Part shown: piece after piece, positions 1-12,082 of the stretch
Layout of the letters: every line of letters begins with the position of its first letter
Numbering within the stretch: the stretch's first letter is position 1
The notes under the pieces: model-generated
Database searches by the model: none
What the model saw: the letters and a program-made list of their open reading frames with translations, nothing else
What the model was told of the DNA's origin: nothing
Program-made: the position numbers and the translations under genes
From: Enoplolaimus lenunculus
Taxonomy: Eukaryota > Nematoda > Enoplea > Enoplida > Thoracostomopsidae
NCBI GenBank assembly: GCA_030248215.1
Contig: JASANG010001737.1
Coordinates: 186,001-250,000, forward strand
Direction of reading: 5' to 3'
Length of the DNA stretch: 64,000 bases

Positions 1-214
1 AAGGGGTTCACGGGGCCGCAGCCCTTGTACCGAAATTTAATTTTAGTCAAACTTAGCTTTTATAGCTTTTTATATATAATGGGGGAAGTAAGGCTGTTCC
101 TACGCACGGCCGGACCGGCCACCTCCTCATACCCTCCGTTTTAGGAGCACCCCACCGCTAAAGGAACCCCTACCATAATGGGTTGAACAAAACCGCCCAA
201 GTTTTAAAATGCGT

Positions 215-275
215 CTGGCTTCTCGCTCGTTTCGCTCGGGAGTTTGGTGGTTCCCCACACCTGTTTGCTCCGGCA
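215..275 (-). repeat. Fragment of the 305-bp tandem-array unit
   Basis: This stretch (a TTCGCTCG motif, then a GAGTTTGG block, then CTGTTTGCTCCGG) is an inverted, diverged match to the GC-rich part of the tandem unit at 15724-16932, which reads CCGGAGCAGACAGGGGCGGG then AACTCGCGAGGGAAGCGAGCG. The surrounding 1-350 is locally GC-richer than the window. I see no gene in 1-600. Confidence 0.45.
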
Positions 276-600
276 GTGTTCCTAAGCTTAAATAGAAACC
301 GGACAAGAACCAATTTATTTGTTTGAGATATTTTTTAGTTGCATACATATATACAAATCATTGTTCTGAAATTAAATTTGATCTGTTATTTATAGCGCGC
401 CGATAACGATCACCTAGAGATTTAGGCACTCCTAATTGTGGAAAAAAGCTTCAGACGGTTTTCCATGAATGATTTTTCTTCAAACGCTAATTTCGATCAA
501 CCCATGCAATTAATATTTCAAAGTGTCATGGCCTCCGTATAAGGATTTGCAAGCATTACAGACGCTGGGTGTAAAACAAGAGTACCGTAATACTTCAATA

Positions 601-935
601 CTGTAGTGACCCGAAGAAGAGGGGGCTGATATATATTTGGCCTCTCCAGAGGGTGCCCATCATTGTTATTCGGTTACGGACTGTTATCTATTTTTAACCA
701 ACGCTCCGCCGCCCTTCGTTACTGATATATATCCGGTACTGCAATTATCCGTTGAATTAAACGTTTATTTGTCTTGTGTCAAGAGCTTGAGCCATACTAC
801 AAAGTTATACTTAGGAATGTACTTTCAAAATTTAAGTACGCTTTAAAGTTTCGGACTCAAATTATTTGGTCCTGGAGTCATTTATGCGCTAAAATTAGGA
901 TTAATTGACATTTATGGACTCTAATAATCGTGAAA
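601..935 (+). mobile_element. MITE of the CTGTAGTGACCC family, right end lost
   Basis: It begins with TA then CTGTAGTGACCCGAAGAAG, the left end shared with copies at 3370, 10241, 12503 (inverted half), 18910 and 22262. The interior (ACGTTTATTT, CTTGAGC, TTTCAAAATTTAAG) aligns with the other copies, but the right inverted repeat is missing. TA next to most intact ends suggests a Tc1/mariner-type target. It has no coding capacity. Confidence 0.7.
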
Positions 936-1184
936 TTTTAAGATAATTAATTTTGCCTATAGACTGGCCGTAGCTTCGTTGGCCCAGAAACAATTTTAGA
1001 ATTGCATAATAAATCGAAAATGAATATACACAATAACCAATTTATTGAATTCTTGCTTAAGGATTTCTCCAAATCAGTTGCGTCGTTTCGCTTGTTTTAT
1101 ACTTTACTGCAATGTTTTTCCTGTATAGACTTTTGCATTTCCGTATCAGCTATGATGATGATGATGATGATTACTACTCACGCA

Positions 1185-1344
1185 CAGTGGCGGATCCAGG
1201 ATCTCAAAATGGGGGGGGGGGGGGCAAAATTTACCAGGTAATAAACTTATTTTTGACCCACACACAAACCACGAACTATTGTCACAAAATTGCTAAGTAT
1301 ATTTGGGGGGGCACGGCCGGGGTGGCCCCATGGATCCGCCATTG
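1185..1344. mobile_element. hAT-like foldback MITE
   Basis: The ends are CAGTGGCGGATCCA and its near-perfect inverse TGGATCCGCCATTG, a terminus type common in hAT MITEs. The interior contains a 14-G run near 1211 that may be length-variable. I could not see a matching 8-bp target duplication. An ATG trinucleotide microsatellite lies just upstream (1152-1170). Confidence 0.65.
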
Positions 1345-3369
1345 CCGCAGTATAATTATTATACATCTGGAAACCGAGCTCTTTCTTTTTATATATAAAA
1401 TTTGTTCCTTCTTTGAGTTGCGTTTGCGAGACCAGGCGAAACCGATTCGAAAGGTAACAGTTTGAATATAATGATTATACAATCCAAGCTGCAAAGTTTC
1501 CCCTCAACCATTTGGAAAAATTAGTACAGGGGGGGGCAAGAATATGAAGGTATGGAATATTTTTGCAACATAAAACTCTTTCCAGGGTGAATTATAATTT
1601 TTACGCTCCACAAAGAAAATAATTTACGCAGTACAAGAGAACATCTTAGCCGGGTATATACACTGTTACGGTTTGCCTGATACAGTTTACGCTTATGCTT
1701 AGGTTTAGGATTGTTGATAGTCGTGTGTTGCTTACCATTTGTTGGTGGTAGGTAAAACTGTTTTTATTAATTTACTAATATAGGTATTTCAAAAGTTTTA
1801 AATGTCATCGCGACTGGGTTTAGGTTTAGACTGAAGCTCACGCGTTATCTAAGGCTTTGGTTTGCTCATCAGATTGCCTATAGTCTAATGTTAGTTAAGC
1901 CACGCTTAGAGATTATCCTACTCTCAAAAACCTTAAACCTAAATTACAGCTTAAGTAAATCCTGAACATGAGTAAAAGTAAAACTTTAAGTGGCTGGACA
2001 AACTAACTAAAATACAATTTTGAGTTGCATTTAAAATTACATATTTTTAAGTTTAGGGCGAGTTTAAGCTAAACTTATATTGGCTTGAGATATAAGCGCT
2101 TCTCAGAAACTATGTAGATTTTAGCATTCATTAAGTTTGCATTGAACTAAAAATATGCCAGATTTCAATATAGTTTTAGCATAACCTAACAGTTTAGTTC
2201 AGTTAATCTAGAATGCTAGTTTAATACTGCTTGAGCTTAAGCTTAAATCGAGTTAGTTAATTCTTTTCGTACTCTGTAGAAACCGTTTTAATGTTAAATT
2301 TGAAAACTCGCTCTGAAATCAAATCATCCAAGTTATGCATTTTTTCTTTATTTTTTCATCTTTTCTATTTTTGACCGTTCTTGTTTTAAGAAACAATTTT
2401 AAAAAATTAAAATAAATAGAAAAACGACACAAAACCGCTTTCAAACATAACATAAAGGGCAAAAATATTGATTTTTGACATGTTCTATAAAATGACTTTA
2501 TTTGAAAACATAAACCCTGAACCACCTGAATTTAAAGCTATTGTATATATTTAGTAGAACCGTTTACAGATGACCGGCTTACTGAATATAGATTGATCTG
2601 TGTGACAGTATCCAAGGTTACCAGAGTAGTAAAAAACCTTGACGCGAACGGCATCCTACGCATTTACGGTGCCTACAAAAGTTTCAACGGTGGAATGACA
2701 ATTTTTCAGTTGAACAATACGTACCACCTGAGTCGTTAATTCTTGTCGATATTGCGTAGGTTTGTAAATCTGACTCTATTTATTATATATAATATATAAA
2801 TATATAATTTATAAAAAACATATTACATTATATACCGTAAAATGCAGCTATGGATTCTGTAACACTTACGAAAAATAGAGCTAAAAATATTGCGTAGCTT
2901 TAAGCCTTTCTTGACTTGGAGATTGAAGGCCAAAACCGGCCCTACTCAGCTTCCTGGTTCAGTTAATGCCGCCTCATTCTGTGAACAAAAATTAATAACA
3001 ATATCTTTACGAGATGCCAAAGTAACCAGTCGGTAGTGTTTTGCTTATTCATAAACGCCGAAATATTTTGTTATACTTCTTTTAGCGTCCTACCGTGAAT
3101 ATTGAGAACTTTACGAAAAAAATGAATTAAAATACCGCATTGATTGCAAACAGCAAACCAAATTAGCAATATATTTGAGACTAACTGTTGCAATTGTAAT
3201 TATGTCCATATCCAAGTTCCGGGTTGAAGCAAGGTTGAATATCTAAATACACCTTGAAAAATTCGACAACTATGGCGGAGGTGTAGAGTAACCCTTTTGA
3301 AATAGTTTTGGGCAGTAGCCTTCTGAAATTTTACATAATATACTCTTGTACCAACATAGAAACCTTGTA
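1345..3369. other. Non-coding, degenerate CTTAGG/TTTAGG-rich sequence
   Basis: No supportable gene. Positions 1680-2260 contain many scattered TTTAGG, CTTAGG and TTAAGC motifs, resembling a decayed version of the TTAGGC-containing MITE family seen at 31601 and elsewhere. The rest is AT-rich and featureless. Confidence 0.4.
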
Positions 3370-3659
3370 CTGTAGCGACCCGAAAGATGGAAGTAATAAG
3401 AGGGGGGTTTCCATTTTGGGTCCCAATCAATAGGAGTCCGTATCCCTAATAAGAGTCTGTAAGCGGATAAAGTCCCTAAACCCCAATTACAGTCCATAAA
3501 TGTCAATTATCCTTAATTGTAAGTACCGGATATATAAAAGTAACGAAGGGTGCCGAAGCGTGGGTTGAAATAAATAACAGTCCGTAACCAAATAACGGGG
3601 GGGTACTCTCTGGAAAGGCCAAATAAATATCAGTCCCCCTCTTATTCGGGTCACTACAG
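3370..3659. mobile_element. MITE of the CTGTAGTGACCC family, internally deleted
   Basis: Both ends are present: CTGTAGCGACCCGAA on the left and TTCGGGTCACTACAG on the right. It is about 290 bp, against about 383 bp for the full-length copy at 18910, so roughly 90 bp of interior is missing. It lies next to further CCTAAGCC-like degenerate repeats at 3690-3790. Confidence 0.75.
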
Positions 3660-4202
3660 TTTTCGGCAATACCGAGGGTTCTTATACACTTCCGCCCGCA
3701 TTCTTAGTCGTAGGCTCAAGCAAGGCTAAACGACTAGCCTACGCCAAGCCTAAACGTTTGTTTACGCCTATACCTTAGCCTAACCCTTAAATCTCGAAGA
3801 GGAAGGGTATATAAGCGATACTGATCCGGACAAGCGTTTCGCTACTACAGACGAACATTTCTAAAACGAGAGGGTCAGCGTTGTTAGCGTGATCACTAAT
3901 AAGACTAACTGACAGATTTATCTTTGGCGACAATAGTTTTCCAAAGTCACAATTTTTTGCGTTATTTAACACAACACGACACACTCGGTTGGTACCAGTG
4001 TCGGACGTAACCAGGATTTCATTCTGTAAGGGTCCGACTTAAATATAGCGCATTTTGCGAGCGAACGTAGCGTAGCAAACGAGAAACAACTTTTGATATC
4101 ATAGCTAAGTAATTATAAAGCTTGCAAAAGTGATTTTAGTTTCATCGTTTGCTTGCAGGAATTTCAGGTTTACATATCCGCTATTTTGCGAACTTGTTTG
4201 TA

Positions 4203-4227
4203 AAAAAACAAAACAACAAAAACAACC

Positions 4228-4303
<76 letters not shown>

Positions 4304-4321
4304 AAAAAAAAAAAAAAAAAC
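4203..4321 (+). repeat. Long A tract with isolated C interruptions
   Basis: About 115 bases are almost all A, with single C residues. It is a low-complexity tract, and the open frames through it encode only Lys/Asn. It could be the expanded tail of a retroposed sequence or a simple expansion; its length in the assembly may be unreliable. Confidence 0.85.
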
Positions 4322-6247
4322 CAACACAAAACTGCAGATTTTGCACTTATTTTGTCACTTGTATTGATTAGTGTGCCGCTGCCCAAGACTTAAAAATTAC
4401 TTACGGTTCGGATATAAAAAGACACCCAGCACGAAAATGTGGCAGGCAGTGCCGGATAAACTTGTCACGTTGACAGATTTTGGCATTTTCTAACATTTTT
4501 TATGCAAATTAGTTCCGTTTGCGTGCACATTGGTATAATACTGAAATACAGAACGAAGTACGGAAAAAACATACATCCCCTCATGAAATTTGTGGATACC
4601 CAAGAAAATGGTTTTAACGTGCTTTTACCAGGCTGTAAACGAATAGCAAGTACGGAAACGCAAACGGATAGTTATCAAAATAACAGAAGCGGAAAACGGA
4701 TATTGAAGTATAGAAGTGTCAAAGATGACTTATTTTTGCCAGCACATCTGAATCAATAGGTCTGGCGTGCAAATGTAACACTGGCTTAGCTAATATTTTG
4801 AAGAAAAAATAGCGCGAATGCATTGAAATTTTGAAGATTTTGAATGAATTTCGTAAATTGTATTTGATTTGGTACAATTCCAGCACATCTGTAATGAAAA
4901 GTTGCGAGATATACACCTCTAACTAATTTTGAGCGTAGAAATAACAGATTTTTCGCTATTTGTATATAACCGAAACGGAAACGGACACCGATTTTTACCG
5001 GAAACAAACATTAATATCCGGTTACACCCTGGTGTTTACCAACTGGTCTCTGAAAGGAAAGTAAAAAATCTTTTCACATAAAGCTGTTCCCTCGCGAACT
5101 AATTAATTCCTTGGTCCATTGGTTTGAATGAGTTTAGTGACATTTAATGAGTATGGGCGTATGACAGCGCATGGGAAAATATCGATTTCCGTAAAGTTTG
5201 TAACGACAAAAAAGTCACTAAAGTTTGAAACGACAAAAAGTCACTTTTACAGGTTTTGGAATAAAACCTGCTGGATTACAAATCCCAAACCATTTGCTCG
5301 CTGCCGAATCTTTGAAACCAAAGTATACACTTCCGACATGAAATCGTGCATAGTAGCTTGACTAATAAATGCTGTTGGCTAAAGCTATATAAAACGTCTT
5401 TTAAGTTCAGGCCAGCAAACTCATGAAAATTAACCATTTCCTGTTGAGTCTTTATCGAACATGCGTTGAAATCAAACAAACAGCGACAGTTTGGCACGGG
5501 TGCTACCAGAGTTTCATTTCGGAAGATGATAACATGGTCTGTACAAGTTTTTGTGAGCGAACGTAGCGAACGCAGAAATTACTTGATCTCTATAGGTTAT
5601 TTTACAACCTGCCAAACTGTCTTTTACGCGTCTCCGAAATTGATTAGACTTAAACCTGCACACAAAATAAATTGTCTTATATTTAAGAAATATTGTCTGA
5701 AATTTATCTTAATACGGACCCCGGACATTTATGACTTGAATTCCAGACTTTGATTTCTTAAATTTTCAAGAAACACGGATCTGATTGTTTCATGAACGAT
5801 TAACACAAATATTTCTGACATATATGTCAACTATGTCTGAAATACGAGACAAAGACTTTCTAGGAAAACGACTTCAAAATTGGGGGCTACAGCTTATCCA
5901 AATACCACAAATTTTACAACCTTATACGTCCAAAATGTAAAGTTAGGTTTTAGAGGAGCCTGAGCTCAACCCGAAATAACCTTGAAATTTGGTTATTTAT
6001 ATACACTAAAACGAACATAACCGGAGCAACTTGTTTGCATACATTATAATCAGGAAATTATTTCTTGAAAGGAAGAAATTTGTGTTTTTAGAAAATGCAA
6101 TTTCTTGAATATAACATATTTATGGTTTACCCATTTCAGAAACAAATTTATGAGCTCTTTAAGGCTATTAATGTCTGAAATACTGTACATTTATGTCTTG
6201 AAATTTTAAGAATGTAAGAGTCTTGAAATTTTAAGACATTTTTTGCG
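4322..6247. other. Non-coding with decayed repeats
   Basis: No supportable gene. Positions 4640-5035 contain scattered ACGGA and CCGGAAAC motifs and end in GGTTACACCCTGG, resembling the right end of the element at 62055. Positions 5640-5850 share a GTCTGAAATTT / TCTTGAAATTTT vocabulary with 6100-6240 and 53150-53630, suggesting a dispersed, internally repetitive family. Confidence 0.35.
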
Positions 6248-6377
6248 TGTACCGCAGGGTAACTTAATCTCTTCTCATAGAGTTGACTACGAGCAATTCA
6301 GCGCAGTATGTGTTAAATTATAAATAGTGCACGTCTCAGCTGAAAATATTCATGTGACAAAAGGGTTAACTAAACAT
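6248..6377 (-). mobile_element. Short copy of the TIR-flanked SINE-like element
   Basis: It starts GTAACTTAATCTCTTCTCAT and ends CATGTGACAAAAGGGTTAAC, the same imperfect inverted ends as the element at 9052-9325. The segment GAGCAATTCAGCGCAGTATG matches the reverse complement of 9280-9310. The tRNA-like central part is absent, so it is about half length. Confidence 0.55.
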
Positions 6378-6903
6378 CGAAAACCGCTAAATCAAACCAA
6401 AAATTAATTTGAAAAAAATTGAAAATAATTGATTTCAAAGGAAATTTTTTTGAAAAATTTATCCAAACTAACATTCATTATTTTAGCGGTTTCGTATCGT
6501 ACGGCAGCAAAAAAATAAATCATGTCTGTATATCAGACAGCGGTTTAAACCGGTACAAACAGAGAGTGTTTAAGAACCATAGACACTACAGACAACGTGC
6601 GATAAAAGAAATTATTTCAAAACAGGTTTTCAACCTCAGCCTGTACTCTTCAAAATTGCCGTCCGTCTTTCCTCACGGGTTGTGATGTTAAATGAGTTGT
6701 AACCAGACCGTGAACACAGAAAAATATATAGTCATAATATTAGTTTAGTTATTATTGTTTTGAAAAATTTTAGTCTGCATGAAGAGTGTTCGAAAAATAC
6801 ACTAATTAATAGCAAAGACATTAAAGATGCTTATCTGACACTAAAGCACAAACTAAATATTACACTTTGAGTTTCGTTTTCTAAGCTAAAAATCGTGTAT
6901 ATG

Positions 6904-7103
6904 CGTTGCAAAAAAACGGTGAGCCAAATTGACTTTCTCCGAAATAGGCATTTCCGAACTACACAAACTGTCAAACTCGACTCCGCCAGAGTCAAATTCG
7001 ACTCACCCGAGTCGCTAAGTGAGTCGAATTTGACTCAGATTGCGTAGTCCGGAAAAGCCTATTTTGCAGAGAGAGTTAATTTAACTCATCATTTTTGCAG
7101 TGT
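6904..7103. mobile_element. Palindromic foldback MITE (GAGTCGAATTTGACTC family)
   Basis: Almost the whole 200 bp is an inverted repeat: TTGCAAAAAAACGGTGAG and CAAATTGACT on the left, AGTTAATTTAACTC and TTTTTGCAGTG on the right, with GTCAAATTCGACTCA facing GAGTCGAATTTGACTC in the centre. A half copy occurs at 11977-12082. Confidence 0.7.
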
Positions 7104-9051
7104 GTTTACGTTTTTCTGGTTTGGACAAAATTTGGTTTTTCGGCGTTTGAGGTGCTGTTTCTACAAGCACGTATTTTGAAATAAAACATTCACACGACAG
7201 CCTTAATATTTACATAGCTATCGATGCTGGTAGCGTGAAAGTAAACGCTAATATAGCAGCGGTTTGCTGTGACAGATACAAGAACCCGTTTTTCAATCAA
7301 ACGTCCATATTTGCTGGAAGGCACACTGCCTTCACCACGTCCCAGACGAATATATTCACTTTCATGTAATGATGTGCTGATACCAAAATTTTTTGCGCAT
7401 GCCGAGACCGATGCTAATGCTTATATTTAAATTTTGCCGATGCACAATCGATACTGAAGCTGATACTGATGGTGACACCATTGCAGATTCCACCCCCCTA
7501 TCAAGGTGAGCTGACTACGGGCCTGCAATATGATCAATGCCGATAACGATGCGGATTGGCACATTGCTAATTTCACCTAAAATCCTTTTTCAACCTTGCA
7601 TTAGCATAAAACGCGTTTTATCACCAACCTTAGCTCTGTAAAAAATCGTACGGGAAAGTCTACTGATGCAAGTTTTATATATAATCGACACGTAAAGCCA
7701 AATTAACATATAAATGAAATAGAAATAGATAAAATATCAATTTGAAGACACCAATAAAATACAAGTAGTCTAAGGACGTATACAGGGGCAGGGATAAATT
7801 GCACATGACACTGCTGAAATATCTCGAAAAACAACAAAAAGCGCTTTGAACAGACTTTAGAATTACCTTATGGCAACAGCGATCAAAAATTATGCTTGAG
7901 ATTATAGATTTCATAACTGAAATTCTGGTTACGCCTTTGGTCCGAGAAACCGGATTCATTTTATGCTAACGATTTGTAACGTTAATTATTTCATTTCAGA
8001 GTAATTGTCAACTTGAATGTGCCGACGTTGCGACTTATAAATTGTCAAATTATAATTTAAGCTCAGTTGTAAATATGCTTTGACTTAGGGCTATTTCTTA
8101 GCTTGGTTTTAATGCGTCAAACGAAAGCGAGCAACTTTAGTATGCTACCCGTAGGCGTTAATGAGATGCTGAACAAATGTTGCAATATTAATCAGTTTTT
8201 GTTCAAGTTGCCAAAATAATAATAATTGTAAGGTTAATGTATACAACATGAAAGCCGAAGCCGGTATAGGCCCGTAGCAAGCTTACCTTGCTAGATGGGG
8301 CGAAAAAAATTTCAGGAAAGGCATTCAAGGGTTTGCAATGAGTTACAAGCAAGTTGAAAACTTTTTAGCGGGGACAAATATTTTTCAGGGGGGTGAGCTC
8401 CGCCTGGCCGCCTCTTGGCTACGAGCAGGAGCCGTTAGCCAAAGATGTTTGATCATAAACTGCATTTTAACCGTACGGTTCAATGTTTTCCAGACGGGGT
8501 TGTATTTGCTCAAAAAACATCTGGTGGGTAATATCAGAATGTTGGTTCTGTTTCTGATAAACATTACATACATGTACTAGCAAATGCATTAAAGAGGCAT
8601 ACGCCTTAGCACCGTCAGAAAATTTGTTCTGATAAAATGGTAATGTCGCTACAGCACAAATATTTGCCTGGCAGATACGCCAAGCTTTGTATACATAGGC
8701 GTATCTAAGATAGCAGCGGAAGGGTTACGTTCTATAAAAATTATGAAGAGGTTACTTGTGATGCGAACTGATTACCGAAGTTTGTAAAACCTCTGGACAA
8801 TAATAACGAGAAGAGGCGGTTTGACCTATCACCACCCTACGTCCTTACTCGCACAAAAACGACTTTAGGCTGTTTAATCAAAAAACTTACATCCAGTAGC
8901 GCAATGCAGTTGATTAATAATTTAGACTCGGATTTTTGTGCCGTTAATTACTTGCGATGAAAAGGTTTCATATTTCCGGTACCAAGCCAAGAGTGTAGCC
9001 AGGATTTTAGTTCTGGAGGACATTAATTTCGGGTACAAGAACATTTTATAA
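7104..9051. other. Non-coding; one dispersed-repeat fragment
   Basis: No gene can be supported. Positions about 8290-8420 (GGGGCGAAAAAAATTTCAGG, then TTGAAAACTTTTTAGCG, then TTTTTCAGGGGG) belong to a dispersed family also seen at about 13185-13300, 58915-59045 and 62685-62830. The remainder shows nothing recognisable. Confidence 0.35.
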
Positions 9052-9325
9052 CCTTTTACCCTTTCTCACATGAATATTTTCTATTTCCCCTGAGACCTAC
9101 TTTTATGCTAGGATTCGAATTCCAGTGACTGGAGTGGGAGGCGTATACCATCACCACTCAGCTATAGGAGCTTGACGCTCGAGCCCGAGGGGGCTCTCAC
9201 GTCTTGTGGTGATTTAGTACTAAGTATACGTGTTGCTATTGTTAAACACGGTGCGATATATATTATTTAACGTATATACACTGCGCTGAGTTGCTTACAG
9301 GCAACTCAATGTGAGAAGGGGTTAA
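9052..9325 (-). mobile_element. tRNA-derived SINE-like element with inverted ends
   Basis: Read on the minus strand it has an A-box-like TAGCTGAGTGG (9153-9163) and a B-box-like GGAATTCGAATCC (9111-9123), spaced as in a tRNA. It also has imperfect inverted ends: TTTTACCCTTTCTCACAT at the left and ATGTGAGAAGGGGTTAA at the right. The copy nested at 10390-10663 confirms the boundaries. tRNA-type promoter boxes within inverted ends are unusual, so it could be a SINE or a MITE that captured a tRNA sequence. Confidence 0.6.
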
Positions 9326-9814
9326 TATCCAGCAAGAATATTATTCTAAAGTCGGTTCAAAATGTTTTTGTTGTCTGTCAAAAAAATTCAAAATAGAGTG
9401 TATCCAAACTGTGTCTCTCCTTATATACGTTGCTAACACAAGCATTAGGCAAATTGTACAAAGCAAATGCTGATACACTACCGTACAGTGTACATGAAGA
9501 CACTAAACGATTTGAACCCCTGAAAACACCAGTGTCAGAGATTAGAAAATTTTGGACTTAGTATACAGCTTTAAGTCAGGGCGTCATTCACGGATACAAT
9601 CAGCGAGAATCACAATATATATTGAGGATTTACGAAAATTGTTTTATTGAATTTTGCACACGCTGGTCAGGTACGGTTTGTTCAAACCTAATCATAATTC
9701 AATGTTGTAAAACCAATCCAACTCAGTATTCGAAAAATCATTCGGTCCTTGCCGGTCCCGTTCTGTAAAACCAAAAAAATCAGGTTGGTATATAAATGGG
9801 TTTATCCGCCCCCG

Positions 9815-10008
9815 GGCCCAAGTCAAGATCAGGGGCGAAGTGTTTTTGTGCGAGACTACCACAAAGCAAGCTTAAGCTTTAGACTAATTTTTCGCTTAGG
9901 CTAAGGCTAAGGTATAAACTCATTCTTACGCCTTGGCTTTGGCTTCGGCTTAGACTTAGATTTAGGAATATGCTTATACTAATGTTACGGCCCTGCTCTA
10001 TACGTTAG
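9815..10008 (+). mobile_element. MITE with internal TTAGGC-like repeats
   Basis: It starts GGCCCAAGTCAAGATCAGG and ends GGCCCTGCTCTATACG, imperfect inverse copies of the family end GGCCNATGTATAGAACAGGG. Between them are degenerate CTTAGG/CTAAGG hexamers and the conserved GGAATATGCTTATACTA before the right end. Confidence 0.55.
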
Positions 10009-10139
10009 AGCTGGATAGAGTGGGAAATTCAAAGACGCTGTCCAGTTCATAACGGTTTGTCAGTATTTTTCATACGCGAATCCCGTAGCGCTAAACTTAC
10101 TATTCCCAGACATTGTAGAAAAAATTTTGGACCAAAGTC

Positions 10140-10225
10140 TGCGTGGCTGTGTAGCCACGATAGTTTAGAGCAGCGCTCCAAAAATCCGTAAGTCGTAGGT
10201 TCGAGCCACACTGCATCCACATGAC
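10140..10225 (+). repeat. tRNA-like SINE head
   Basis: TAGTTTAGAGC (A-box-like) is followed about 40 bases later by GGTTCGAGCC (B-box-like). No CCA end or convincing cloverleaf stem pairing is visible, so it is more likely a SINE fragment than a tRNA gene. The MITE at 10241 starts just downstream. Confidence 0.35.
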
Positions 10226-10240
10226 AGCAACATTTTCGTA

Positions 10241-10896
10241 CTGTAGTCACCCGAATAAGAGGGGTTCCCATTTTGAGTTCCAATCAATAGGAGTCCATAT
10301 TCCTAATAAGAGTCGTCAATTATTTCTAATTGTAGTTCACAAATGACTTCAGGACCAAATAAAGTTGAGTCCAACACTTTAAAGCATACTTACCCTTTCT
10401 CACATAAATATTTTTAATTTCATCAGAGATGTAATTTCAAGCTATGATTCGGCGCAGAGTCTTACTACTGAGCTATCTTTGCGATGACCACTGCGCTGCA
10501 GGAACTTGACGTTCTAGCCCACTTGGGCTCTCACGCCTTGTTGAGATTTTGCACTGCGCATATATGTTAGAATTGTTAAACACTGTCCCCACTGTTTCCA
10601 TTGCTCGTATATTATTTGTATTTAGTTGCGTTGCTCATGTATACTCGATGAGTGAAAGGGTTACGTTTTGAAAGTGCATTTCTGAAGTATAACCTTGCAT
10701 TATCGCTCAAGCGTTTGATACAAGAGAAATAAACGTTTAATTCAATGGATAGTTTCAATATCCGATATATCAGCAACGAAGGGCGGCGTAGTTCAGCTTG
10801 AAAATAAATAACACTCCATATCCGAATAACGGAGGTACCTTCTACAGAAACCCAATAAATATCAGTCACTCCCCTCCCTTATTCGGGTCACTACTG
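10241..10896. mobile_element. CTGTAGTGACCC MITE carrying a nested SINE-like insertion
   Basis: The ends are CTGTAGTCACCCGAATAAG and TTATTCGGGTCACTACTG, both next to TA. Removing the nested element at 10390-10663 leaves about 382 bp, essentially the 384 bp of the uninterrupted copy at 18910-19293. It therefore records an insertion, with the paralogous empty site at about 19085-19100. Confidence 0.8.
10390..10663 (-). mobile_element. SINE-like element nested in a MITE
   Basis: It aligns along its length with 9052-9325. It has TTACCCTTTCTCACAT at the left, an A-box-like TAGCTCAGTAG on the minus strand, the block around GGAACTTGACG, and GAGTGAAAGGGTTACG at the right. Confidence 0.65.
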
Positions 10897-11976
10897 TAAA
10901 GGACTCTAGTTGGCACTGATTAACTAAGAATTGCATACCAAATACAGCTAAATATCCAAATGGTTTCATATTGCAATTTTAAACCCAAATTTAAAAGCAA
11001 ACCAGCTAATGAAGAATGATAAACAGAAGCCAAGCTTAGTATGTCACAATGAGTTTAAATTTAAGCATCAGCATAAACCCGGAACTACCGATTTTGTAAT
11101 CCGGATATAGAAGAGTAGTGTTTTGTGAAAATTAGCTATAAAACAGGGAAGTTGATGACATTTCAAAACACGTCCCATTCCACTACAGAAACGAAATTTA
11201 AAAAAAAGATTCAAATTTTAAGGTGAATTGGAGTGACAAAAATTTATCGGTAAAAGAAGCCGGTTTAAAATTCCGCAGACGGAACAGAGCCGCAACAACG
11301 GGCAGAGTCCACTCAGGCATTTGGTTTAGCTACTAAAATCATTGCTTTCCTGGCCCGAAAACTTAGCAGCATCAAAAGAATTATTTTATGAAAATATTTT
11401 TTCACCCTTGTATCAAATCACAATGCCAAATAATGTCGACAGAACAGGTTGCGCCGCTAAGCGGAAGTTTTTAAATTTCTCAAAAGCATATGGCGAGATC
11501 TGTTGGTATTCAATGGACAGAATCCAATTTCAAACAAATTTCACAAGTGAAACATTCCGATAATCATCCGGTTCATTTTATAATAAAAACAACCCGTTTT
11601 GACCAGTGAAAAAACCTCGACCTGTACGTGGAAATTTGACACATACGCTGCAACAACTATGAGATAAATATGTAAATTTTAAGCATTCATGTGATATTTT
11701 ATCAATCAACCGCTTGTAATTAAATTTCGTTTTATTACATAGGGTACATACATGCCGTTGATTCTGAAACCCTTAGTTACCCATTATAAATTACCATATT
11801 CATGTTTTAAGGTACTAACCATAGGAATGGTCGCCGCAGTTAATACAAAATCAGATTCATTACTGTCAGATAAAGACACTGTCTTATTGAAACATCGTTA
11901 TCGGTTTGCCAGTTGTATATCTTTAAGAAGCAATATTTTGCAAATTGCAATTTAAATTCTTTAATACACAACTGTA
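10897..11976. other. No recognisable feature
   Basis: AT-rich sequence with short open frames (for example 11342-11563). They lack convincing splice context, repeats or domain signatures, and I support none of them as a gene. Confidence 0.4.
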
Positions 11977-12082
11977 CACTGCAAAGAAAGGGGAGTCAAA
12001 TTGACTCTCTGGGAAATAGGCTTTTCCTGGCTACACAAACTGAGTCAAAATGCGACTCCGCCAGAGTCAAATTCGATTAGCA
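11977..12082 (+). mobile_element. Half copy of the palindromic MITE at 6904
   Basis: CACTGCAAAGAAAGGGGAGT, then CTGGGAAATAGGC, CTACACAAACTGAGTC and CCAGAGTCAAATTCGA, repeat one arm of 6904-7103. It stops abruptly where the next element begins at 12083, so the second arm has been lost or displaced. Confidence 0.6.
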
